NCBI GenBank assembly: GCA_021828575.1
Contig: JAJZEL010000075.1
Coordinates: 1 to 8,450 of the forward strand
DNA: 8,450 nucleotides
Source of the DNA: Pseudomonadota bacterium
GTDB lineage: Bacteria; Pseudomonadota; Gammaproteobacteria; Burkholderiales; Ferrovaceae
Direction: 5' to 3'
Of the stretch, positions 1-6,322 are shown one piece after another. The notes beneath the pieces are model-generated. The model did no database searches and was not told the origin of the DNA. It worked only from the letters and a program-made list of their open reading frames with translations. A program made the translations under genes and the position numbers. Positions within the stretch are counted from its first letter, which is position 1. Each line of letters begins with the position of its first letter.

Positions 1-206
1 GAATCAGGAAGCAGCAGACCCACGCAAAGTCTCAGCAGGGTGGTTTTGCCTGCGCCATCGGGGCCGATCAGACCGGTGATGCTGCCCTGTCGGATTTCGG
101 CAGAGACGTGATCGATGGCGGTCACCACCCGTTTCCCGGTACGGAAGCAGCGGGAAACGTCCTCCAGTTGCAGCGCCGGGGGCGCTTCAGGGGTGGAGGA
201 GGGCAT
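1..206 (-). CDS. ABC transporter ATP-binding protein (N-terminal part, cut by window edge)
   Basis: The first 68 residues of an ABC-type ATPase that would power the exporter encoded with the two genes upstream. Seen: a start ATG at 206-204, preceded by GGAG (213-216) at 6-nt spacing, and a Walker A motif GPDGAGKT at residues 48-55, with the conserved Lys54 and Thr55. The GPDGAGKTT variant is, from family knowledge, common in YbhF/RbbA-like ATPases of ABC-2 drug exporters. The gene starts 20 bp inside the end of the adaptor gene, so translation is probably coupled. Q-loop, signature motif, Walker B and any second ATPase domain lie beyond the window, so a single or tandem ATPase cannot be distinguished. 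Inference: it works with ABC-2 permeases encoded further left. Confidence 0.9.
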   Translation of the reverse strand, partial: MPSSTPEAPPALQLEDVSRCFRTGKRVVTAIDHVSAEIRQGSITGLIGPDGAGKTTLLRLCVGLLLPD

Positions 207-1245
207 TCCGTGCTCCGGAACAGTCAGGCGGCATGGCCTTCCCGGTGCTGGTGGAGGGGTTCACGGTGATGGTGGCGGGCATGCCCAGCCGCAGTTCATT
301 GCGTGCATTGCAGACATAAATGCGCACCTGGTAAACCAGACGTGTTCGCAGATCGGTGGTTTCCACGGTTTGCGGTGTGAATTCTGCCGTGGGGGAGACA
401 TAACCCACCCATGCCCGGTAATGTCGGCCGGGAAAGCTGTCCGTGGTGACCGTTGCCAGCATGCCTGGTGCCAGTTTTCCCACGTGGGTTTCCGGCACGT
501 AGGCGCGAACCCACAAGGGTTGGGTGAGCGCAATGGTGTACACCGGCGTACCGGGCGAGGCCATGTCGCCGGGTTCCAGAATGCGGTCTTCCACCACACC
601 CTCCTCGGGGGCATACAGCCGGGTGTCCGCAAACTCCCGCTCGGCTTCGGTCACTGCTGCCACAGCGGCTTCATGAGCTGCGCGGGCAGCCTGGATGTCT
701 TCCGCTCGCGGACCCCTGACGGTCAGCAGGTAGGTTTGACGGGCAGCCTCATAGTTTTCCCGTGAGGTTTTCAGCTGGGTCTGGGCATTGTCCCGGTCTT
801 CCGTGGAAGCGGCGCCATTGGGCAGCAGAGCCAGGGTGCGTTTATAGAGGATCCTGTTGTTTTCATACAGGGCACGCAGGCTTTTCATGGTGGCCCTGGC
901 CTGGGCGATTTCCTCGGGACGTGATCCATGCACCAGCCGATCCAGTACCGCCTGCAGATTGTCGGCCTGTTGCTGGGCCTGTTTGAGTCGAGCCGCGTAG
1001 CGGGTGTCGTCCAGAGTGGCGATGAGGTCGCCCTTTTTGACCAGGGAGCCTTCGGACACCTGCATTTGGGTGATGACTCCCGTGTCATTGAAGGCGGGTT
1101 GGGCTTCCCTGATGTCCACATTGCCATACAGGGTGAGGTATCCCGTTGGGGTGTCCGATTCCAGATAATGGATCCCGGCCCATCCCAGACCCGCCACGAG
1201 AGTGATGGTCAGAAGCAGGGGAATCAGGCGGCGGCGAGGCATCAT
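187..1245 (-). CDS. HlyD/YbhG-type periplasmic adaptor (membrane fusion protein)
   Basis: A 352-residue inner-membrane-anchored adaptor linking an ABC exporter to an outer-membrane channel. Seen: basic start MMPRRR, one hydrophobic anchor at about residues 7-26, a first half-lipoyl segment at about 49-79, an Ala/Gln/Glu-rich alpha-helical hairpin at about 82-205, a second half-lipoyl segment at about 206-240 and a beta-barrel at about 243-328. The stretch VSPTAEFTPQTVETTDLR (283-300) and GNVDIR (41-46) closely match E. coli YbhG as I remember it. I chose the ATG at 1245 because GGAG (1253-1256) sits 7 nt upstream and the ATG overlaps the stop of the preceding gene (ATGA). A longer reading to 1317 would run deep into that gene. 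The last 24 residues, including a Cys, extend past the usual domain end and overlap the ATPase gene by 20 bp. Confidence 0.93.
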   Translation of the reverse strand: MMPRRRLIPLLLTITLVAGLGWAGIHYLESDTPTGYLTLYGNVDIREAQPAFNDTGVITQMQVSEGSLVKKGDLIATLDDTRYAARLKQAQQQADNLQAVLDRLVHGSRPEEIAQARATMKSLRALYENNRILYKRTLALLPNGAASTEDRDNAQTQLKTSRENYEAARQTYLLTVRGPRAEDIQAARAAHEAAVAAVTEAEREFADTRLYAPEEGVVEDRILEPGDMASPGTPVYTIALTQPLWVRAYVPETHVGKLAPGMLATVTTDSFPGRHYRAWVGYVSPTAEFTPQTVETTDLRTRLVYQVRIYVCNARNELRLGMPATITVNPSTSTGKAMPPDCSGARNALLHP

Positions 1246-2759
1246 TTCCGTTCTCCGTGGGTGCCTGTACTGGGGGCAGTGCAGGGGGCGCATGGGGCGG
1301 GGGCTCCTTGCCACCATCCACCCCCCAGGGCCACCATCAACTGGGCGCTGTCCAGCATGCGTTGTACTCTGGCGTGGGTGGCACCGAGCAGGGCCTGTCG
1401 GGTTTTTCGTTCTGCATCCAGCAGTGCCAGCATGTCCGACCGCCCGGCAGCGTAGCGCACGCGCTGGATGTCCAGGGCCTGGGTGGCATCGTTCAGTGTT
1501 TCGCCTTCGGCAGTGACCAGTTGGGCGTCATGCTCAAGTGCCTTGATCAGGTCAGCCACCTGTTCGAGGGCTTGCAGCACGGTCTGGCGATACAGTGCCA
1601 GGGCTGCGTGAAAGTCTGCTTCTGCGGCCCTTTTCTGGGCCTCAAGGGCACCGCCGTGGAATATGGGCACCAGAAGTCCGCCGGAGAGTGACCACACCAC
1701 GCTGGGGTTGTTGACCAGGGTGGTGGATGACAGGGCCGCTGCATCGATGGAAGCCGACAGGGGGAAACTGGGGTACATCTGTGCCGTGGCAACGCCGATG
1801 TAAGCGCTGGAAGCGTGGAGCTGGGCTTCGGCAGCGAGGATGTCCGGGCGTTGGCGCACCAGATCGGACGGCAGGCTGAGGGGCAGGTCGGGAGGCAGGG
1901 TGAATTCTGCCATGTCGAAATGGGGTGCGGTCCACTCCGACGGGGCCTTGCCCACCAGAACGGCCAGCGTGTCCTGTGCCACCGTCAGTTGCTGCTCAAG
2001 CGGGGGAAGCAGGGCGCGGTCGGTGTTCAACTGGGATTCGGCAGCCAGGATGTCACTCATGGCAATTTTGCCGCTGTCGTAGCGTTCGTGGGTCAGGGCA
2101 AGGTTTTTTTCATCACTGGCGATGATTTCCCGCATGGCATGGATCTGCTGGCGCGTGGCGGCAATGGACAGGGACTGGGTCACCACGTTTCCGGTCAGGG
2201 TGAGTTGGGTGGCTGCCAGCAGATAACCCTGCTTTTCGGCCAGCGCCACCTGCTGTTCCACCTGGCGTGCCGTCAGGCCAAACACATCCGGAGAGAAATT
2301 GATGGAAGGGCCGATGGTGTAGAGATTGAACAGGGGCAATCCTGTCTGGCTGGTGGAGGGCAACAGGCCCAGCGCAAAGGCAGGGCCGCGCTGGCGCTCG
2401 GCCCCTGCTGCCAGATCCACCTGGGGAAAATAACTGCCCCGGGCCTGAGACACCACTTCCCTGGCATGTTCCAGCGAGGCGCTGGCGGCATCCAGGGAAG
2501 GATTGCCTGCCAGGGCCTCATGCACGACCCCATTCAGTGCTTGGGAGTGAAACATTTGCCACCAGTCCGCCTGGAGCGCATGTTTTTTGAGCAGGTGTTG
2601 TGCAGGTTCACCACCACCAGCTGTCAGGTGGGCAGACTCCCCGGCTGGCAGGTAACGCCCGGTTTCAGGGGGGGCGGGGGCAACAAAGTCGGGACCCACG
2701 GTGCAACCCCAGAAGACGGTGGCAAGAAGGACTGACAGGATCAGGCTGGGGCGGATCAT
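1242..2759 (-). CDS. NodT/TolC-family outer-membrane efflux lipoprotein
   Basis: A 505-residue outer-membrane channel for tripartite efflux. Seen: a hydrophobic signal sequence with Cys19 followed by TVGPDFVAP, the usual opening of NodT-type outer-membrane factors. The lipobox (VFWGC) is not canonical, so lipidation is likely but not certain. Two OEP-type helical repeats follow, at about residues 75-275 and 295-480. The second carries LPSDLVRQRPDILAAE (296-311) and GGLLVPIFHGG (360-370), both characteristic of the family. The protein passes the usual GGGWW end (479-483) into a Pro/Ala-rich tail with a CAPC motif (490-493). The ATG at 2759 is preferred over the ATGs at 2789 and 2786 because AGGGAAAGGA lies directly before it and it gives a standard signal length. 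It is first in the operon and overlaps the adaptor gene by 4 bp. Confidence 0.93.
   Translation of the reverse strand: MIRPSLILSVLLATVFWGCTVGPDFVAPAPPETGRYLPAGESAHLTAGGGEPAQHLLKKHALQADWWQMFHSQALNGVVHEALAGNPSLDAASASLEHAREVVSQARGSYFPQVDLAAGAERQRGPAFALGLLPSTSQTGLPLFNLYTIGPSINFSPDVFGLTARQVEQQVALAEKQGYLLAATQLTLTGNVVTQSLSIAATRQQIHAMREIIASDEKNLALTHERYDSGKIAMSDILAAESQLNTDRALLPPLEQQLTVAQDTLAVLVGKAPSEWTAPHFDMAEFTLPPDLPLSLPSDLVRQRPDILAAEAQLHASSAYIGVATAQMYPSFPLSASIDAAALSSTTLVNNPSVVWSLSGGLLVPIFHGGALEAQKRAAEADFHAALALYRQTVLQALEQVADLIKALEHDAQLVTAEGETLNDATQALDIQRVRYAAGRSDMLALLDAERKTRQALLGATHARVQRMLDSAQLMVALGGGWWQGAPAPCAPCTAPSTGTHGERK
1253..1256 (-). promoter_or_regulatory. Ribosome binding site deciding the adaptor start
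   Basis: GGAG on the minus strand lies 7 nt before the ATG at 1245, inside the 3' end of the outer-membrane-factor gene. It supports the start at 1245 over the upstream in-frame start at 1317. Confidence 0.7.
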
Positions 2760-2769
2760 TCCTTTCCCT
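2760..2769 (-). promoter_or_regulatory. Ribosome binding site deciding the outer-membrane-factor start
   Basis: The purine-rich AGGGAAAGGA on the minus strand lies directly upstream of the ATG at 2759, with its AGG 7 nt from the start codon. The in-frame ATGs at 2789 and 2786 have no comparable sequence before them. Confidence 0.65.
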
Positions 2770-2799
2770 GAGGTTTGTGAAGGCATCATGAAACGGCCC

Positions 2800-2821
2800 G
2801 GTACGGGAAAACCCGATTACC
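2800..2821 (-). repeat. Small hairpin in the efflux operon leader
   Basis: On the minus strand GGTA-AT-CGGG-TTTT-CCCG-TACC forms two 4-bp stems separated by a 2-nt bulge, closed by a TTTT loop. No T-run follows it in the direction of transcription, so it is a poor terminator. It lies in the leader of the outer-membrane-factor gene, between its candidate promoter and its start. A role in mRNA folding or as a protein site is possible but not shown. Confidence 0.4.
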
Positions 2822-2831
2822 CATGAAGGGG

Positions 2832-2840
2832 AATATAGCA
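2832..2840 (-). promoter_or_regulatory. Candidate extended -10 promoter for the efflux operon
   Basis: The minus strand reads TGCTATATT, an extended -10 (TGnTATATT) with five of six matches to TATAAT. The -35 region at the expected distance is poor. It lies just after the stop of the cyclic-di-GMP gene and about 73 nt before the outer-membrane-factor start. It may let the efflux operon be expressed separately, though read-through from the upstream gene is also possible, since no terminator is evident between them. Confidence 0.35.
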
Positions 2841-2863
2841 GATGCAGGATGGCAGACAGTGAT

Positions 2864-5764
2864 TCAATATGATGGCAAAATCCGTTCGAATTCGTTCATT
2901 GAAACGGGTCTTCCATAAAGATAACCCTGATAACTGAGGCACCCGTGCAGTTCCAGAAACTGCTGCTGGGTTTCGGTTTCCACGCCTTCTGCAATCACAT
3001 CCAGCCCAAGACTTCGAGCCATGGCAATGATGGTTTTTACAATGGAGCGGTCATTGGCATCGGCCGCAATGTCGCGCACGAAGGACTGATCTATCTTGAG
3101 TTGGTCCAAGGGAAGGCGTTTCAGGTAGGCCAGTGAGGAATAGCCCGTTCCGAAATCATCCAGGGACAGTTGTATGCCAATTTTTTTCAGGGCATTCATG
3201 ACCACGATCGTGTCTTCCACGTTACCGAGCAACATGCTTTCAGTGATTTCCAGTTTGAGTCGTCTCGGATCGATGCAGTGCTGATGCACCACGCTGTGGA
3301 CCTCATGGACGAAGTCGGGTTGGTTGATCTGCCGGGCGCTGACATTGACGGCCAGGACCAGGTCACGCGTGGCGGTGTGATTTTGCCAGGTGGCCAGTTG
3401 GGCGCAGGCTGTTTCCAGCACCCATTTGCCGATGTCCAGGATCAGGTCGGACTCTTCGGCCAGTGCGATGAACCGGGCAGGAGAAACCCACTGGTGTTCG
3501 GGATGGTACCAGCGTGCCAGCGCTTCCGCGCCGATGGGGCGTTGCGGATGGCCCACCTGCAACTGGTAATGCAACATGAGTTGGTGCCGATCCAGGGCAT
3601 GGCGTAAATCGGTTTCCAGGGACGCTTTTTCGGCGAGCAACTCCTGGACCTTCCGGTCGAAAAAGCGCAAGGCATTGCGTCCTGCCTTCTTGGCCTCGTA
3701 CATGGCAATGTCAGCCTGTCCGATCAGTTCTTCGGCAGGGCCTTCAGCAGGGCCGTGGAAGACGGTCATGCCAATACTGCTGGTGACCCTGAATTCCTGC
3801 TGGTTCAGCCAGAATGAATTGCGCAGCGCAGTCACGAGTTTCATGCCCACGTGCTCGGCCAGTTCTGCTGCTTCCAGGGTGTCTTCGCTCAATCCTTCAA
3901 GAAGTACCAGAAACTCGTCACCACCCGGCCGTGCCAGCGTGTCTTCCTCGCGCAGGCATTTGCCCAGTCTTTCCGCTACCTCCCTGAGGATGAGATCGCC
4001 CACCGCATGGCCGTGCGTATCGTTGATCTGCTTGAAGTTGTCCAGATCGATCAGCAGCAATGCGCATTTTTTTGCACTGCGCACACTGGCGGACAGGGCA
4101 TGCTGGATCCGGTCAATGATGAGTCGGCGGTTGGGCAGGTCTGTCAGCTGATCATGAAAAGCCAGGTGTTCGGCTTGTGCTTCAGCCTGCTTGCGCAGGG
4201 AAATGTCGATGAAGGTTCCCACATAGTTCTTGATGCTGCCGTCCATGTTCCTGACAGCCGAAATGGACAGGGTTTCAGGGTAAACCGTGCCATCCTTTCT
4301 GCGATTCCAGATTTCTCCTGACCACTGGCCGGTATGGGTGATGCTGTCCCACATGCGCTCATAGAATTTGGCATCATGCCGTCCTGATTGCAGGATTCTG
4401 GGATGCTGATGGATGACTTCATCGGCTGAGTAACCTGTGATTCTGGTGAAGGCGCTGTTTACCCGCAGTATCCTGAGATCACCGTCCGTGATCATCACGC
4501 CATCCTGGGACTCGAACGTGGTGGCGGCCACCTGCAATTCGCTTTCAGTGCGTTTGCGTTCCGTGATGTCCTGGATGGCGCCGCGCACTTTGATGACCTT
4601 GCCATTCTGGGCAATGGGATGGCAAATGGTGCGTATCCATTTGCGGTTGCCTTTGGCCGTGATCATTTCCAGTTCAAAGTCGCCGGTTTTTCCGGATTCC
4701 ATGGCGTCTTGTATGGCCTGTTCGATTTTTTTTCGGTACTCTCCGTGAAAAAATTCCAGTCCGTGGCGTGTGCTGACCGGGCCCTCCAGGTTCACATCGT
4801 GGATGCGGGCCACTTCTTCCGTCCACTCGCCCAAGCCTGTGGACGGATCAAACTCCCAACCGCCCACATGTGCCAGGCTGCTCATTTGTCTGAGCAGTTC
4901 GTCCTGATGGAGGAGTCTTTCCGAGTCGCGAACTTTTTCAGTGATGTCCAGGGAAATCCTGCAGACATAGACCACGTTACCGGAGAGGCCGAACACAGGA
5001 AACATGTGCGACATGAAATGTCGCATGTGCCCATCCACAGGCACCATTTCTTCGATGGAATGGCGTGTTTGGGTTTCGAGCACGAGGCGATCATTGTTCC
5101 TGAACATGTTTGCCACGTTTGCAGGATAGAGGTCGAGGTCTGTTTTTCCGATGATCTCGTTTTCGGAAAGATGGTGGATGTGTTGAAAGTTGGGATTGGC
5201 CAGGGCATAGCGACCATCCGGGGTTTTCAGGGAAAGGACGGATGGCGAGTTATCGATGATGGCTTCCAGTTTGAACTCCCGGTCCGCCAGTGTTTGCTGG
5301 TCGAGTTTTCGTTCCGTGATGTCGGTGGATATGCCGCATATGCCGATGATTTCACCGGCATGGTTTCGAACCGGTTTTTTGATTGACCGGTAATACCGTA
5401 TTTCGCCTGAGGGCCTGATGACGTTTTTTTCTTCACATTCGATGGTGTTACCCGTTTCCATGACCATCTGGTCATTGCGGCGCAAGTCATTGACTTCTTC
5501 CATATTGAAAAAATGGGTATCGTCCTTTCCCAGGATCTCTTCCACAGGCAAACGGAACAGGTCAGCCACCTTCTGGTTGACGTAAAGGTAACGGCCGGCC
5601 ATATCCTTTGTGTAAACGTAAGCATCGCGCAGGTCGAGCAGGGCTGTTAGCCCGGCCAGAAGGTGATCAACGGGGAAGGTGGGCCCTTTTGTCGGGAACG
5701 GGTACCCTTCAGGGTCGGTATCGGACCGGCTGCCCGCCAAGGTTGTGTTCGGTCGCTGTGTCAT
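2864..5764 (-). CDS. PAS(x4)-GGDEF-EAL cyclic-di-GMP synthase/phosphodiesterase
   Basis: A 966-residue signalling protein predicted to make and/or degrade cyclic di-GMP. Seen: four PAS/PAC units at about residues 40-153, 160-278, 290-404 and 410-526, each closed by a DIT/DIS motif (DITERK, DITEKV, DITERK, DISLRK). A GGDEF domain follows at about 530-700, with intact GGDEF at 614-618 and an inhibitory RxxD site (R605-D608) five residues before it. An EAL domain follows at about 715-960, with EAL at 747-749, NVSAR at 807-811, EITES at 839-843, DDFGTGYSS at 869-877 and EGVET at 926-930. All motifs expected for catalysis are present, so either or both activities are possible. No membrane segment or signal peptide is evident, so it should be cytoplasmic. 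The fourth PAS (ITDGDLRILRVNSAFTRITG) is of a type common in proteobacterial GGDEF-EAL proteins. The ATG at 5764 lacks a Shine-Dalgarno sequence (CCAACCTCC precedes it), but no other start exists before the upstream in-frame stop near 5823. The sensed ligand is unknown. Confidence 0.95.
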   Translation of the reverse strand: MTQRPNTTLAGSRSDTDPEGYPFPTKGPTFPVDHLLAGLTALLDLRDAYVYTKDMAGRYLYVNQKVADLFRLPVEEILGKDDTHFFNMEEVNDLRRNDQMVMETGNTIECEEKNVIRPSGEIRYYRSIKKPVRNHAGEIIGICGISTDITERKLDQQTLADREFKLEAIIDNSPSVLSLKTPDGRYALANPNFQHIHHLSENEIIGKTDLDLYPANVANMFRNNDRLVLETQTRHSIEEMVPVDGHMRHFMSHMFPVFGLSGNVVYVCRISLDITEKVRDSERLLHQDELLRQMSSLAHVGGWEFDPSTGLGEWTEEVARIHDVNLEGPVSTRHGLEFFHGEYRKKIEQAIQDAMESGKTGDFELEMITAKGNRKWIRTICHPIAQNGKVIKVRGAIQDITERKRTESELQVAATTFESQDGVMITDGDLRILRVNSAFTRITGYSADEVIHQHPRILQSGRHDAKFYERMWDSITHTGQWSGEIWNRRKDGTVYPETLSISAVRNMDGSIKNYVGTFIDISLRKQAEAQAEHLAFHDQLTDLPNRRLIIDRIQHALSASVRSAKKCALLLIDLDNFKQINDTHGHAVGDLILREVAERLGKCLREEDTLARPGGDEFLVLLEGLSEDTLEAAELAEHVGMKLVTALRNSFWLNQQEFRVTSSIGMTVFHGPAEGPAEELIGQADIAMYEAKKAGRNALRFFDRKVQELLAEKASLETDLRHALDRHQLMLHYQLQVGHPQRPIGAEALARWYHPEHQWVSPARFIALAEESDLILDIGKWVLETACAQLATWQNHTATRDLVLAVNVSARQINQPDFVHEVHSVVHQHCIDPRRLKLEITESMLLGNVEDTIVVMNALKKIGIQLSLDDFGTGYSSLAYLKRLPLDQLKIDQSFVRDIAADANDRSIVKTIIAMARSLGLDVIAEGVETETQQQFLELHGCLSYQGYLYGRPVSMNEFERILPSY

Positions 5765-5816
5765 GGAGGTTGGTGTCGTTAATATTGCCTGTATTTGCCA
5801 CCAGCTACTGCACCGA

Positions 5817-5831
5817 GCCTATAGGATAGGC
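5817..5831. repeat. Perfect inverted repeat in the cyclic-di-GMP gene leader
   Basis: GCCTAT-AGG-ATAGGC has 6-bp perfect arms and a 3-nt spacer. It lies about 53 bp upstream of the cyclic-di-GMP gene start and downstream of that gene's candidate -10, so it would be in the 5' untranslated RNA as a tight hairpin. It could be an operator or an RNA structure. It has no T-run and is not a typical terminator. Confidence 0.45.
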
Positions 5832-5850
5832 CGTCTGAAACCCACTGTCT

Positions 5851-5880
5851 GTTATACAAAAGTTGTGTTTTGTAATGCAA
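5851..5880 (-). promoter_or_regulatory. Candidate promoter of the cyclic-di-GMP gene
   Basis: On the minus strand a -10 TATAAC (5856-5851, five of six consensus matches) lies 18 nt downstream of TTGCAT (5880-5875), a weak -35 with the conserved TTG. Initiation near 5844 would leave a leader of about 80 nt before the ATG at 5764. A 20-bp inverted repeat overlaps the -10 and spacer, which suggests regulated initiation. Confidence 0.4.
5855..5874. repeat. 20-bp perfect inverted repeat, candidate operator
   Basis: TACAAAA (5855-5861) and TTTTGTA (5868-5874) are 7-bp perfect arms around the 6-nt spacer gttgtg. The element overlaps the candidate -10 and spacer of the leftward promoter. That position and symmetry fit a repressor or activator dimer site, but I do not recognise the family. 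Confidence 0.5.
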
Positions 5881-5942
5881 GTAATGACTTCTTCTAAACA
5901 AAGAACGGGATGATCCGATTCGGGCGAGAGTGGTCAAGGATA

Positions 5943-5971
5943 TTGACGCGATTCTACATTTCCATTATTGT
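5943..5971 (+). promoter_or_regulatory. Candidate sigma70 promoter of the ars operon
   Basis: TTGACG (5943-5948; five of six matches to TTGACA) is followed after exactly 17 nt by TATTGT (5966-5971; four of six matches to TATAAT). Initiation about 7 nt after the -10 would fall at or next to the arsR ATG at 5978, so the transcript could be leaderless or nearly so. The -10 lies within an inverted repeat that probably binds ArsR. Confidence 0.6.
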
Positions 5972-5976
5972 GGAAA
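5959..5976. promoter_or_regulatory. Candidate ArsR operator
   Basis: TTTCCA-ttattg-TGGAAA is a perfect 6-bp inverted repeat with a 6-nt spacer that covers the -10 of the arsR promoter. A second, overlapping pairing, TTCCAT (5960-5965) with ATGGAA (5978-5983), extends the symmetry across the start codon. A dimeric winged-helix repressor bound here would block RNA polymerase. This fits ArsR autorepression as known for the family; binding itself is inferred. Confidence 0.5.
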
Positions 5977-5977
5977 A

Positions 5978-6322
5978 ATGGAATCAAAATTCGTCATTGA
6001 TGCATTGGCGGCACTGGCACAAGAGTCGCGCCTGGCTGTTTTCAGGCTGCTGGTTCAGGCCGGCCCCACAGGGTTGTCCGCCGGAAAAATCAGCGAAGCC
6101 ACGCACATTCCGCCTTCGTCCTTGTCCTTTCATCTCAAGGAGCTGTCGCATGCCGCCCTGGTGTCCTCGAGAAACGAAGGGCGGTTTGTCATCTATTCCG
6201 CCTGTTTTTCGCGTATGAATGAGCTGCTGGCTTATCTCACCGAGAATTGCTGTGGTGGTCGCCCCTGTTTGCCGGTTGATGCGGGTGGCACGGTTTCTGT
6301 TTTGGAGGAATCCCGGCCATGA
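5978..6322 (+). CDS. arsR: ArsR-family arsenite-responsive repressor
   Basis: A 114-residue winged-helix repressor that would hold the ars operon off until arsenite binds. Seen: dimer/wing-fold opening ALAALAQESRLAVFRLL, a recognition helix region ATHIPPSSLSFHLKEL (41-56) and the wing LVSSRNEGRFVIYS (61-74). The C-terminal TENCCGGRPC gives Cys91, Cys92 and Cys97. This matches the A. ferrooxidans ArsR sensor (Cys95, Cys96, Cys102 from memory) rather than the helix-3 CxC site (ELCVCDL) of R773 ArsR. The ATG at 5978 is preferred over an in-frame GTG at 5930 because the promoter lies between them and homologues begin near this point. Only a weak GGA precedes the ATG. Its stop overlaps the next start (ATGA), so it is the first gene of the operon it probably controls. 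Confidence 0.93.
   Translation: MESKFVIDALAALAQESRLAVFRLLVQAGPTGLSAGKISEATHIPPSSLSFHLKELSHAALVSSRNEGRFVIYSACFSRMNELLAYLTENCCGGRPCLPVDAGGTVSVLEESRP

Noticed and set aside
115..765. A 216-codon open frame on the plus strand
   Set aside because: Antisense to the adaptor and ATPase genes; rich in Gly, Cys and His as typical shadow translations are.
1815..2735. A 306-codon open frame on the plus strand
   Set aside because: It lies wholly antisense to the outer-membrane-factor gene, whose family motifs are clear; the translation shows no recognisable domain and is what GC-rich antisense reading produces.
4619..5386. A 255-codon open frame on the plus strand
   Set aside because: Antisense to the PAS region of the cyclic-di-GMP gene; no domain seen and no convincing ribosome site.
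5872..5886. Direct repeat GTAATG-CAA-GTAATG
   Set aside because: Only 6 bp long with a 9-bp period; too short to separate from chance, although it lies next to a candidate operator.
5930..5977. Longer arsR starting at the GTG at 5930
   Set aside because: The added residues resemble no ArsR N-terminus, and the best promoter lies inside this stretch.
5765..5977. Possible small gene, tRNA or riboswitch in the divergent region
   Set aside because: No open frame with a ribosome site, no cloverleaf and no recognised aptamer pattern; the region is explained by promoters and inverted repeats.
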